From contig NZ_CP023688.1 in NCBI RefSeq assembly GCF_008704655.1, positions 8,683,001 through 8,747,000 on the forward strand: a stretch of 64,000 nucleotides of DNA. The letters run 5' to 3'. The stretch's first letter is position 1; every line of letters starts with the position of its first letter. Origin of the DNA: Streptomyces rimosus (GTDB taxonomy: Bacteria; Actinomycetota; Actinomycetes; Streptomycetales; Streptomycetaceae). The translations under genes were made by a program, and so were the position numbers. Positions 52,511 to 60,169 of this stretch are shown here, one piece after another. The notes beneath the pieces are model-generated. The model did not search any database. It was given only the letters and a program-made list of their open reading frames with translations, and was not told the origin of the DNA.

Positions 52511-53485
52511 ATGCTGGAGAATGTAGCCGCGGTCCTGCTGGAGAACGTCCATCCATTCGAGCTGGGCGTCATCTGCGAAGTATTCGGGATCGATCGCAGG
52601 GAGGAGGGGCTGCCCGCCTACGACTTCGCGCTCGTCGCCGCGGAGTCCTCGTCGGTACGGGCGGTGCCCGGGTTCACCATCAGCACGCCCTACGGCCTCG
52701 ACCGGCTGGAGGACGCCGACCTCATCGCCATCCCGGTCGGGGACGACTTCCACACCAGGGACTTCCCGCCCGCCCTGCTGGAAGCCCTGCGCCAGGCGGT
52801 GGCCCGGGGGGCCCGGGTGGTCAGCGTCTGCGTCGGCGCCTTCGTCCTGGGCGCCGCCGGGCTGCTCGACGGACGGCGCTGCACCACACACTGGCGCTAC
52901 GCCGACGCGCTCGCCGAGCGCTTCCCCAAGGCCGGGGTCGAACCGGGAGTGCTCTACGTGGACGAGGACCCGATCCTCACCTCGGCCGGCACCTCGGCGG
53001 GCATCGACGCCTGCCTCCACCTGGTGCGCAAGCTCCAGGGCAGCGACGTCGCCAACGCCATCGCCCGGCGCATGGTGGTGCCCCCGCACCGGGAGGGCGG
53101 CCAGGCCCAGTACATCGAGCGGCCGGTCGCCCACTGCGGGGAGGACGGCGTACGCGAGGCGCTGGTCTGGGCCGAGATGAACCTGGACCAGGAGATCAGC
53201 GTGGAGCAGCTGTCGGCGCGGGCCTGTATGTCGCCGCGCACCTTCGCCCGCCGTTTCCGGACGGAGACGGGCACCACCCCCTACCGCTGGCTGCTGGCGC
53301 AGCGGGTGCTGAGCGCCCAGCGGCTGCTGGAGAACACCGACGAGACGATGGAGGCGATCGCGGCCCGTACGGGATTCGCCAACGCGGCGGCCCTGCGGTA
53401 CCAGTTCGTGCGGTCCCTCAACACCACCCCGCACGCGTACCGGCGTGCCTTCCGGGGGCGGTTGTCCGGCACCACCAGGCAATGA
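52511..53485 (+). CDS. GlxA-type AraC regulator (DJ-1/PfpI sensor)
   Basis: 324 residues. The N-terminal DJ-1/PfpI-like domain (about 1-190) has VSVCVGAFVLGAAGLLDGRR with a Cys in the nucleophile-elbow position and TTHW after it, typical of GlxA regulators. Two AraC HTH motifs occupy the C-terminus (EQLSARACMSPRTFARRFR, then AIAARTGFANAAALRYQFVR). GlxA family members often control amine or amino-acid pathways in Streptomyces. It is 77 bp after the LuxR gene and 31 bp before the aspartate-semialdehyde dehydrogenase gene, so it probably controls this locus. Confidence 0.88.
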   Translation: MLENVAAVLLENVHPFELGVICEVFGIDRREEGLPAYDFALVAAESSSVRAVPGFTISTPYGLDRLEDADLIAIPVGDDFHTRDFPPALLEALRQAVARGARVVSVCVGAFVLGAAGLLDGRRCTTHWRYADALAERFPKAGVEPGVLYVDEDPILTSAGTSAGIDACLHLVRKLQGSDVANAIARRMVVPPHREGGQAQYIERPVAHCGEDGVREALVWAEMNLDQEISVEQLSARACMSPRTFARRFRTETGTTPYRWLLAQRVLSAQRLLENTDETMEAIAARTGFANAAALRYQFVRSLNTTPHAYRRAFRGRLSGTTRQ

Positions 53486-53516
53486 AGCCCCGCGGGGGGC
53501 CGACAGGAGGACGTGC

Positions 53517-54566
53517 ATGCTCCGCATCGCGGTAGTGGGGGCCACCGGAGCGGTGGGCCGGGAGTGCCTGGCCCTGCTCGACGGCGGGATCGTGCCGGTG
53601 GAACAGGTGGTGCCCGTCGGCTCGGCGCGCAGCCTCGGCCGGGACCTGGGCGGCGAACTGGGACTGTCGCTGCCCATGGCGGAACTGGTGACGCTCGACG
53701 GGCTGGACCCCCGGGGCCTGGACATCGCCGTCTTCTCCGCGGGGGCGGAGATCAGCGCCCGCGAGGCCGAGCGACTGGCCTCGGCCGGAGTGCTGGTCGT
53801 CGACAACAGCTCCGCCTTCCGGATGCGCGCCGACGTTCCCCTGGCCGTACCGCAGGTCAACCCCGGCGTGCTCGACGACCGGCCGGCATCGAACCTCGTG
53901 TCCAACCCCAACTGCTCGACCATTCAGCTGGTGCGCGCCCTGAAGCCGCTGCACGAACTGGCGGGTCTGGAAGACGTCGTGGTGGCCACCTACCAGGCGG
54001 CGTCCGGCGGCGGGGTGCGCGGCCTGCGGGAACTGGCCGAGGAGTCCAGGGCGATCCTGGACGATCCGCGCGCGGAAGGCGCCCCCGGCGGGCGCTTCGG
54101 ACAGCCGCTGGCCTTCAACCTCGTCCCGGAGATAGGGTTGCCGGACGACACCGGGCTCACGCACGAGGAGCGCAAGCTCGTCCGCGAGCCGCGCAAGATC
54201 CTCGGCCTGCCGGACCTGCGGGTGAGCGCCACCGCGGTCCGGGTCCCGGTCTTCGACTGCCACTCCGAGGCCGTGCACGTCCGGCTGCGGGAGCCGGTCA
54301 CGGCCGGGTCCGTCGGGGCCGCCCTGGCCGCGACCCCCGGGATACGGGCCTACGGCCGGTCGCAGAGCCCCGCGTACCCCATGCCCCGTACCGTCTTCGC
54401 GCGGCCGGAGGACCGTGCGCTGGTCCACGTCGGGCGGATACGCGTCGAGCCGGAGGACGACCGGGCGGTCGCGCTCTGGGTGGTCGCCGACAACCTGTGG
54501 GTGGGGGCGGCGCTCAATGCGCTGCAGATCGTCGAACTCGCCCTGAAGAACGGGTGGCTCGGATGA
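53517..54566 (+). CDS. asd: Aspartate-semialdehyde dehydrogenase
   Basis: 349 residues. NADP-binding GATGAVGRE is at the N-terminus, the catalytic Cys133 is in SNPNCSTIQL, and the C-terminal half has the HSEAVHVRL substrate region. It reduces aspartyl-4-phosphate to L-aspartate-4-semialdehyde. A perfect ACAGGAGGACG site precedes the ATG, and the stop overlaps the aspartate kinase start (ATGA), so the pair is co-translated. Primary-metabolism asd normally lies with lysC elsewhere in streptomycetes; a copy beside regulators and transporter genes suggests a dedicated supply of aspartate semialdehyde for this cluster. Confidence 0.93.
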   Translation: MLRIAVVGATGAVGRECLALLDGGIVPVEQVVPVGSARSLGRDLGGELGLSLPMAELVTLDGLDPRGLDIAVFSAGAEISAREAERLASAGVLVVDNSSAFRMRADVPLAVPQVNPGVLDDRPASNLVSNPNCSTIQLVRALKPLHELAGLEDVVVATYQAASGGGVRGLRELAEESRAILDDPRAEGAPGGRFGQPLAFNLVPEIGLPDDTGLTHEERKLVREPRKILGLPDLRVSATAVRVPVFDCHSEAVHVRLREPVTAGSVGAALAATPGIRAYGRSQSPAYPMPRTVFARPEDRALVHVGRIRVEPEDDRAVALWVVADNLWVGAALNALQIVELALKNGWLG

Positions 54567-55750
54567 CGGCCCGCCGTGTGCCCGACGGGCGGCCGCTGGT
54601 GCTGAAGTTCGGCGGCTCGGCCTTCGCCGACCTCGACGGCTACCACCGGGTGGCCCGGTACGCGGCGGGTCGCGTCGCCGAGGACCGGCGCCCGCTGGTC
54701 GTGGTGGCGAGCGCGATGTCCGGGACGACGGGCCGGCTCCAGCAGACCCTGGACCACCTGTCCGAAGACCCGCCGGCGGACGCCGCCGCCATGCTGCTGA
54801 CCACCGGCGAGACGGTGAGTGTCGCCCTGCTGGCCGCCGCGCTCGACGCCGAGGGCGTGACGGCCCGCCCCCTCCAGGCGGCGGACACCGGGCTCCTCGC
54901 CGAGGGGCCGGGCGACCGGGCGAAACTCGTCTCGGCCGGGCCAGGGGCGCTGGCCGGGGCCCTGGCCGCCTGCCCGGTCGCGGTCGTCCCCGGGGGGCAG
55001 GCCGTCGACGCGGACGGACGGACCGTCATGCTGGGCCGTAACAGCTCGGACCTCTCGGCGGTGGCGACGGCTGCCGCACTGGGCGCCGACACCTGCGAAC
55101 TCTTCTCCGACGTGCCCGGAGTGTGCACCGCCGACCCCTACCTGGTCCCGGAGGCCCGCACCCTCGCCCGTATCAGCTACGAAGGGGCGCGCCGGATGTC
55201 CCGGCACGGGGCCAAGGTCGTCCACGAGGGTGCCGTGGACTGGGCGGAGCGCGGGGGAGTGCGGCTGCTGTGCCGCCCCTTCCCGTGGTGCGAGGCCCCG
55301 GACGGCGGGACCGCCGTGGGTACGGGACCGGAGGCGGCCGCCGTCGTCGTACACCGCAACAGCGACGTTTGGTGCTTCGGGTCCGGGCGAGAGCGCCGGG
55401 CGGCGGGCAGGCGGCTGGGAGCCGAGGGCCTGGCCGTCGCGGAGTTCGACACCGCGGGCGGGGCGTGTCTGACGGTGCCGGCCGGCGCGCGGGGCGTGGC
55501 CCGGCACTTGCGGGACGCGCGCCGTCTCGACGACCTGTGCCTGGTCACCACGCTGTGGCCGGACGGCAGGGCGGAACACACGGCGGTGCCGCGCCCCGAG
55601 GCCGCGGCCGAAGCCCGCAGGCGCCACGCGCTGCTGTACCCGGATCCCGGGGACGCCACCGGACGGGCCGTCCGCCCGTCGGCCAAGGCCCGCTCCCCGC
55701 ACAGCGACGTGCTGGTCGGCCTGGCCCGGCCGGACCGACGTCCGTCGTGA
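54563..55750 (+). CDS. Aspartate kinase, ACT region divergent
   Basis: 395 residues. LKFGGSAFAD near the start and GRNSSDLSAVATAAALGADT plus FSDVPGVCTADP are variants of the AAK-fold catalytic motifs (GRGGSDTTA, TDVDGVYTADPR). MSRHGAKVVHEGAVDWA matches the substrate-binding helix. The ACT region after about residue 250 is poorly conserved, and the C-terminal 60 residues are Arg/Pro-rich and disordered. It phosphorylates aspartate for the ASADH encoded just upstream (ATGA overlap). Loss of canonical ACT sequence suggests relief from lysine/threonine feedback, as expected for a pathway-dedicated copy. Another AAK substrate is possible but less likely beside asd. Confidence 0.85.
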   Translation: MTARRVPDGRPLVLKFGGSAFADLDGYHRVARYAAGRVAEDRRPLVVVASAMSGTTGRLQQTLDHLSEDPPADAAAMLLTTGETVSVALLAAALDAEGVTARPLQAADTGLLAEGPGDRAKLVSAGPGALAGALAACPVAVVPGGQAVDADGRTVMLGRNSSDLSAVATAAALGADTCELFSDVPGVCTADPYLVPEARTLARISYEGARRMSRHGAKVVHEGAVDWAERGGVRLLCRPFPWCEAPDGGTAVGTGPEAAAVVVHRNSDVWCFGSGRERRAAGRRLGAEGLAVAEFDTAGGACLTVPAGARGVARHLRDARRLDDLCLVTTLWPDGRAEHTAVPRPEAAAEARRRHALLYPDPGDATGRAVRPSAKARSPHSDVLVGLARPDRRPS

Positions 55751-55943
55751 AGGCCGCCGACGGGCCGCAGGCCGGACGACGGTAGGGATGCCTGTAACGA
55801 ACATCTACAACTTGACCAGATCTTGGTGTAATTGGATCACCTTTTGCATCAGCCTCTCACGCAACAGGCGGTTACCACAGGTCGGTTGAGAATTCAACGG
55901 CCTGGCCGCATCCACGAGGCAAGGCGAGAGGCAGGAACGGAAC

Positions 55944-56618
55944 ATGACGAAGAACCGCACCGTGCGGTACGCAGGACGCGCGCTGGTGCTCGCGGCGACG
56001 GCCGCGGGCCTGGCCGCGGCGATGACCGTGCCCGCAGCGGCGGCCGACGGCCCGGACCGCAAGCAGCTGATAGCCGACTGCGCGTCCGGCGAGGGCAAGT
56101 GCAGCTTCAACGAGCCGGTGCTCGGGAAGGCGTACCTGGGCGACTTCCGGCAGGTGTCCAACTCGCTGTACAACTGCACCACGTCACCCGCCACCCAGTC
56201 GATGGGCTGGTCGGACACGGTGGGGTCCACCGACACGGCGGGCGTCTCCGTCACCGCCGGCGGCAAGCTCGCGGGCATCATCGACCTGAGCGTCACGGCG
56301 CAGTACAGCCACACCTGGTCCAGTTCGCACACCGAGAACAGCTCGCTGGACATGACCGTGCGGCCCGGCGAGGTGGGCTGGATCTCCCGCGCCCAGGTGA
56401 TGCAGGCCGTCTCGGGCACCTGGCAGACGCACTACGACAGCCCCAAGTGGGGGCACTACTACTGGTTCGTGCCGGACACCGTCACCGGCCCGGCCCCCAA
56501 CGGTACGGACGGCGTCAGCAACGCGGTGGTCGTCAAGACGCGCAAGATGACGGCGGCCGAGAAGGCGTCGTGCTCGGCCGGCGCGCACCAGGGCAAGACC
56601 TTCCAGCGCAAGCGCTGA
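55944..56618 (+). CDS. Secreted protein, possibly aerolysin/ETX-like
   Basis: 224 residues with a Sec-type signal peptide (basic MTKNRTVRYAGR, then LVLAATAAGLAAAM and AAA cleavage region, about residue 33). The mature part is rich in alternating Ser/Thr beta strands (DTAGVSVTAGGKLAG; LSVTAQYSHTWSSSHTENSS) followed by VGWISRAQ, like the amphipathic hairpin of ETX/MTX2/aerolysin pore-formers, plus two or more Cys. The promoter region is notably AT-rich with TTGACC at 55811. A hairpin follows the stop. The pore-former idea is a by-eye resemblance only. Confidence 0.6.
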   Translation: MTKNRTVRYAGRALVLAATAAGLAAAMTVPAAAADGPDRKQLIADCASGEGKCSFNEPVLGKAYLGDFRQVSNSLYNCTTSPATQSMGWSDTVGSTDTAGVSVTAGGKLAGIIDLSVTAQYSHTWSSSHTENSSLDMTVRPGEVGWISRAQVMQAVSGTWQTHYDSPKWGHYYWFVPDTVTGPAPNGTDGVSNAVVVKTRKMTAAEKASCSAGAHQGKTFQRKR

Positions 56619-56623
56619 CCCCC

Positions 56624-56644
56624 CGCCGGAAGGGGCTGCCTTCC
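56624..56644 (+). terminator. Hairpin after the secreted-protein gene
   Basis: CCGGAAGG-GGCTG-CCTTCCGG, 6 bp past the stop; perfect 8-bp stem, weak T content after it. Confidence 0.6.
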
Positions 56645-56773
56645 GGATCCTTGAGCGCTGTCTCTCCGTCCCGGGCGTGACCTGCCGACGCACGGGCCGA
56701 GCAGCGCGAGGGCTGCTCGCGGCACCGCGCCACGGCCGGGCGCGGTGCCGTACGCGTGCCCCGGCCGGCCCGG

Positions 56774-57190
56774 TCAGCCGCTGCCCCCGTCGTCGACCCG
56801 CAGCCGTACCTGCTCCGCCAGACGCTCCAGGCTGCGGTCCAGCTCGGCGTTGACGGCCTTCTCGCCGGGGTCGTGCTGCTCCTCGAAGAAGGACAGGTGC
56901 ACCGTCACCTCGCTGGCGCCGCTGCCGATGCCGGCCACCTGGAGCCAGCCAGCGTAGCCGCCGGTCTCCCGGGTGCCCCACTCCAGCCGCATCTGGTCGC
57001 GCTCGGCGCGGAACAGGGCGGGCGCGTCCTCGCCCGTACGGTCCTCGTGCACGGTCACCGCCGGCAGCTCCTCCGCGCGGACGTGCAGCTCCTGCGGCAG
57101 CCAGCTGTCGAGCTGCCCCACATTGCTCGCCTGGTCGAATACGTGCTCGGGCAGCGCGGGCATCGTTCGGGAACGCTCGTGTTCGCTCAT
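56774..57190 (-). CDS. SRPBCC-like (polyketide cyclase/START-fold) protein
   Basis: 138 residues. The pattern MPALPEHVFDQASNVGQLDS, then RAERDQMRLEWGTRETGGYA and VTVHLSFFEEQ, follows the helix-grip SRPBCC fold (LPAxPEEVxxxVSDxxxxxxWLP type). Such small proteins bind hydrophobic ligands; many in actinomycetes are stress or polyketide-associated. A second ATG ten codons in (MPALPEH) is an alternative start. It is convergent with the secreted protein and divergent from the cupin cassette. Confidence 0.65.
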   Translation of the reverse strand: MSEHERSRTMPALPEHVFDQASNVGQLDSWLPQELHVRAEELPAVTVHEDRTGEDAPALFRAERDQMRLEWGTRETGGYAGWLQVAGIGSGASEVTVHLSFFEEQHDPGEKAVNAELDRSLERLAEQVRLRVDDGGSG

Positions 57191-57437
57191 GCCTGACCCA
57201 TCCTCGTCATCAGCCGTACCGGTCCCCTCCGTGACCGTCTGCCCGCAGACGGCGCCGCGAGGCCCACAACCACCCGTTCGCTGTGACCGGGTCCGCCCTT
57301 CAGCCGCACCGTGCCCGGCGGGATGGCCGTTTCAGGCAACGGCGGGGTTCGTCCCGGGCAAGACGGGGCGGCCCGGTGCGCGGTTGACTTCCGGCCACCC
57401 ATCCGACGGAACCGGACGAGCGCATACGGAGTACGCC

Positions 57438-57971
57438 ATGCCCGAGCAGGCAGCCGACGAGTTCTGGAAGAACCTCAGGCCCATCGAGAACTCCTTCAAG
57501 CCCGACGCCCTGCCCGAGGTCCACATCCCGGGCGCGGCCACCGACGACGACCGCTACTACGCCCCGTTCACCGGGACCGTGGGCTCACGCCCGCTGTGGA
57601 TCAACGTCAAGGACAACTCCTGGTCCGACATCCTGCGCGCCAAGGAAGCCGGGCTGGTCAACCGGCACTACCACCCGCACGAGGTGTTCGCGTACACCCT
57701 CTCCGGCAAGTGGGGCTACCTGGAACGGCCCTGGACGGCGCGCGCCGGGGACTTCGTTTACGAGGCGCCGGGGGAGGGCCACACCCTGGTCGCGTACGAG
57801 AGCGACGAGCCGATGAAGACCCTGTTCATCGTCAAGGGGCCGCTCATCTGGCTCGACGAGCACGGCGAGCCCACCGGCTACTTCGACGTGCACGACTACA
57901 TCGCGATGTGCCGCGCCCACTACGAGCGGGTCGGCATCGGCGCCGACCACGTCGACGGGTTGTTCCGCTGA
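57438..57971 (+). CDS. Cupin-fold 2,4'-dihydroxyacetophenone dioxygenase-like protein
   Basis: 177 residues. The single-domain cupin has NRHYHPHEVFAYTLSGKW (His ligands and Glu) and later EAPGEGHTLVAYE, with a C-terminal FDVHDYIAMCRAHYE helix. This matches the acetophenone-dioxygenase-like (DAD) family that cleaves the carbon-carbon bond next to an aromatic ketone, and related uncharacterised cupins. It precedes a zinc alcohol dehydrogenase (28 bp) and an AraC regulator in one direction, so the three form a likely catabolic cassette. The actual substrate is not established. Confidence 0.75.
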   Translation: MPEQAADEFWKNLRPIENSFKPDALPEVHIPGAATDDDRYYAPFTGTVGSRPLWINVKDNSWSDILRAKEAGLVNRHYHPHEVFAYTLSGKWGYLERPWTARAGDFVYEAPGEGHTLVAYESDEPMKTLFIVKGPLIWLDEHGEPTGYFDVHDYIAMCRAHYERVGIGADHVDGLFR

Positions 57972-57999
57972 GCCCGCGCCCGGCCGACAGGAGCCCCGT

Positions 58000-59115
58000 A
58001 TGAAAGCGGTGGTCTGGTACGGCCCACGGGATGTGCGCGTCACCGAGCGCGCCGTCCCCGTCCCCGGCCCGCACGAGGTGCTTCTCCAGGTCGCCTACTG
58101 CGGCATCTGCGGCAGCGACCTGCACGAGTACGCCGACGGGCCGCACGCCATCCCCACCCGCGCGTCCCACCCGGCCTCGGGCGCGCGGGCGCCGCTCGTC
58201 CTCGGGCACGAGTTCTGCGGGACGGTCGCGGCCGTGGGCGACGGGGTGGCCGCGGACAGCCCGGCGACTGGCGACCGGGTGGCCGTCGAACCGCACTACC
58301 GCTGCGGCACGTGCCCACGCTGCCGCGCCGGTGAGTACAACATCTGCCGGCACTTCGGCTTCGCCGGGCTGGTGGGCGACGGCGGGCCGGCCGAGTACGC
58401 CGTCGTCCAGTCGTACATGGCGCACCGGCTGCCGCCGGACGTGCCCCTCGAACAGGCCGCGCTCTTCGAACCGGCCTCGGTCGCCCTGCACGCGCTGCGG
58501 CGCGCCGGGGACGTGCGCAGCGTGGCCGTCGTCGGCCTGGAGCCGGTGGGGCTGCTGACCGTACTGCTCGCGGCGCGGCGCGGGATACGGCGGATCATCG
58601 CGGCCGACGTGCGGCCCGACCGGCTCGCGCTCGCCGGACGGCTGGGCGCGACCGACCTGGCCGACGCCCGCGACGCCGCCGACCCGCGCAGGCCGGATCC
58701 CCGCGCGGGCGAGCGCATCCGCCGCCTGGCCGGCGCCGAAGGCGTGGACGCCGCGTTCGAGGCCGTCGGCTCGCAGTCCGCGCTGGACGCCTGCCTCGCG
58801 GCCACCCGGCGCGGGGGCCGGACCGTCCTGATCGGTCTGGCCCCACGGCTCGCCTTCGACGCCCTCGCCCTGGTCAACAACGAACAGTCCATCGTGGCCG
58901 GCGTCGGCTACCGCGACACCTACCCCGAGCTGATCCGGCTGGTCCGCGAAGGCGGCCTCGACCTCACGCCCGTGGTCACCTCGGTCGTTCCGCTGGAGGC
59001 CGTCGTCGAGCGGGGTTTCGCGGCGCTGCTGGAGAGGGCGGGGACGGACATCAAGATCCTGGCGGCTCCGGGCCGTCCGCGCGGAGCCGTGTTCGGGCGC
59101 GGCGTCGCGGAGTAG
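58000..59115 (+). CDS. Zinc-dependent MDR alcohol dehydrogenase
   Basis: 371 residues. CGICGSDLHEY carries the catalytic zinc Cys, GHEFCGTV the zinc His/Glu, and CGTCPRCRAGEYNIC the four-Cys structural zinc site. The nucleotide fold reads VAVVGLEPVGLL, slightly off GxGxxG. The closest type is the 2,3-butanediol/sorbitol dehydrogenase group. It sits 28 bp after the cupin gene, suggesting oxidation of an alcohol in the same pathway. The C-terminal 15 residues are divergent. Confidence 0.88.
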   Translation: MKAVVWYGPRDVRVTERAVPVPGPHEVLLQVAYCGICGSDLHEYADGPHAIPTRASHPASGARAPLVLGHEFCGTVAAVGDGVAADSPATGDRVAVEPHYRCGTCPRCRAGEYNICRHFGFAGLVGDGGPAEYAVVQSYMAHRLPPDVPLEQAALFEPASVALHALRRAGDVRSVAVVGLEPVGLLTVLLAARRGIRRIIAADVRPDRLALAGRLGATDLADARDAADPRRPDPRAGERIRRLAGAEGVDAAFEAVGSQSALDACLAATRRGGRTVLIGLAPRLAFDALALVNNEQSIVAGVGYRDTYPELIRLVREGGLDLTPVVTSVVPLEAVVERGFAALLERAGTDIKILAAPGRPRGAVFGRGVAE

Positions 59116-59152
59116 GCTGCACCGGACCCACGCCCGAAGCAAGGAGGCGGAG

Positions 59153-60169
59153 GTGCCCGGACGTCCCGCCGCCTTCTCCCGGATCTCGACCCGGTCGGTC
59201 GCCCCCGCGGACCGCGTGGACCTGTGGGAGGACTACAACCGGCGGGCCCTGGTCGGCCTGACCTGCTCCCCGTACTCCGAGGACGGACTGCTGGCCACGC
59301 AGACCAACACCGGCCTCGGCAGCCTGCGGCTGGCCGACATCGCCGGCAACGAGCACGTCATCGAACGCAGCCCCCGCACCTGCCGCGCGGCCCCCAAGGA
59401 CTCGGTCTTCGCCACCCTGCTGGTGTCCGGCCGGGCGGTGTTCTTCCACGGCGGCGGCTGCTTCACCCTCGGCGCCGGCGATCTGGTCCTGTACGACACC
59501 CGCCGCTCGTACCTGCTCGGGTTCCCCACCGCGATGCGCCAGCTGCTGGTGGACATGCCCCGCGAGGTGTTCGCCGAGCGGTGCCTGCCCGGCGGGGTGC
59601 CCGCGCCGCTGGTCTTCGGCCGCGGGGCGCCGGACGAGGCGCCGCTGCTGCGCTGCCTGGAGACCGTACTGGCCGACCGGTTCGGACGGCCGGGCACCGG
59701 TGACGCGGCGGCCGAGCGCACCGTACTGGAGCTTGTGCGCTCCCTGGCCGTACTCCGCGGCGACGGCGGCCGTGGCGGCGGGGAGCCGGGCACCCGGCTG
59801 CTGCTCGCCAAACAACACATCGACCGGCATCTGGCCGACCCCCGCCTGGGCCCCGAGCACGTCGCGAACGCGCTCGGCATCTCCACGCGCCAGCTCGGCC
59901 GCGACTTCCGGCGGGCCGGACCGAGCCCGTCCCGCTACATCCTGGAACGCCGCCTGGAGCGGGCCCGGCAGGACCTGGCCGACCCCGCGTCCGCCCGGCT
60001 GACCGTCGCGGACATCGCCCACCGCTGGGGCTTCGCCGGCCAGCTGCACTTCACCCGGGTCTTCCGGGACCGCTTCGGCCGCACACCGGGGGAGATCCGC
60101 CCGGCCGTCATGGGGCCCGGCCGGGCGGATCGCGCGGTCGTGCGTCAGTCCTCCAGGGACACGTTGTAG
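59153..60169 (+). CDS. AraC family regulator (AraC-binding-like domain)
   Basis: 338 residues. The N-terminal AraC_binding_2-type (cupin-like) sensor (about 1-200) includes LGSLRLADIAGNEHVIERSP and FHGGGCFTLGAGDLVLYDTR. The C-terminal AraC HTH pair (VANALGISTRQLGRDFRRAG; IAHRWGFAGQLHFTRVFRDR) is complete. GTG start at 59153 after an AAGGAGG site. Third gene of the cupin cassette, presumably its regulator. Its 3' end overlaps the convergent secreted-protein gene by 25 bp. Confidence 0.88.
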   Translation: MPGRPAAFSRISTRSVAPADRVDLWEDYNRRALVGLTCSPYSEDGLLATQTNTGLGSLRLADIAGNEHVIERSPRTCRAAPKDSVFATLLVSGRAVFFHGGGCFTLGAGDLVLYDTRRSYLLGFPTAMRQLLVDMPREVFAERCLPGGVPAPLVFGRGAPDEAPLLRCLETVLADRFGRPGTGDAAAERTVLELVRSLAVLRGDGGRGGGEPGTRLLLAKQHIDRHLADPRLGPEHVANALGISTRQLGRDFRRAGPSPSRYILERRLERARQDLADPASARLTVADIAHRWGFAGQLHFTRVFRDRFGRTPGEIRPAVMGPGRADRAVVRQSSRDTL

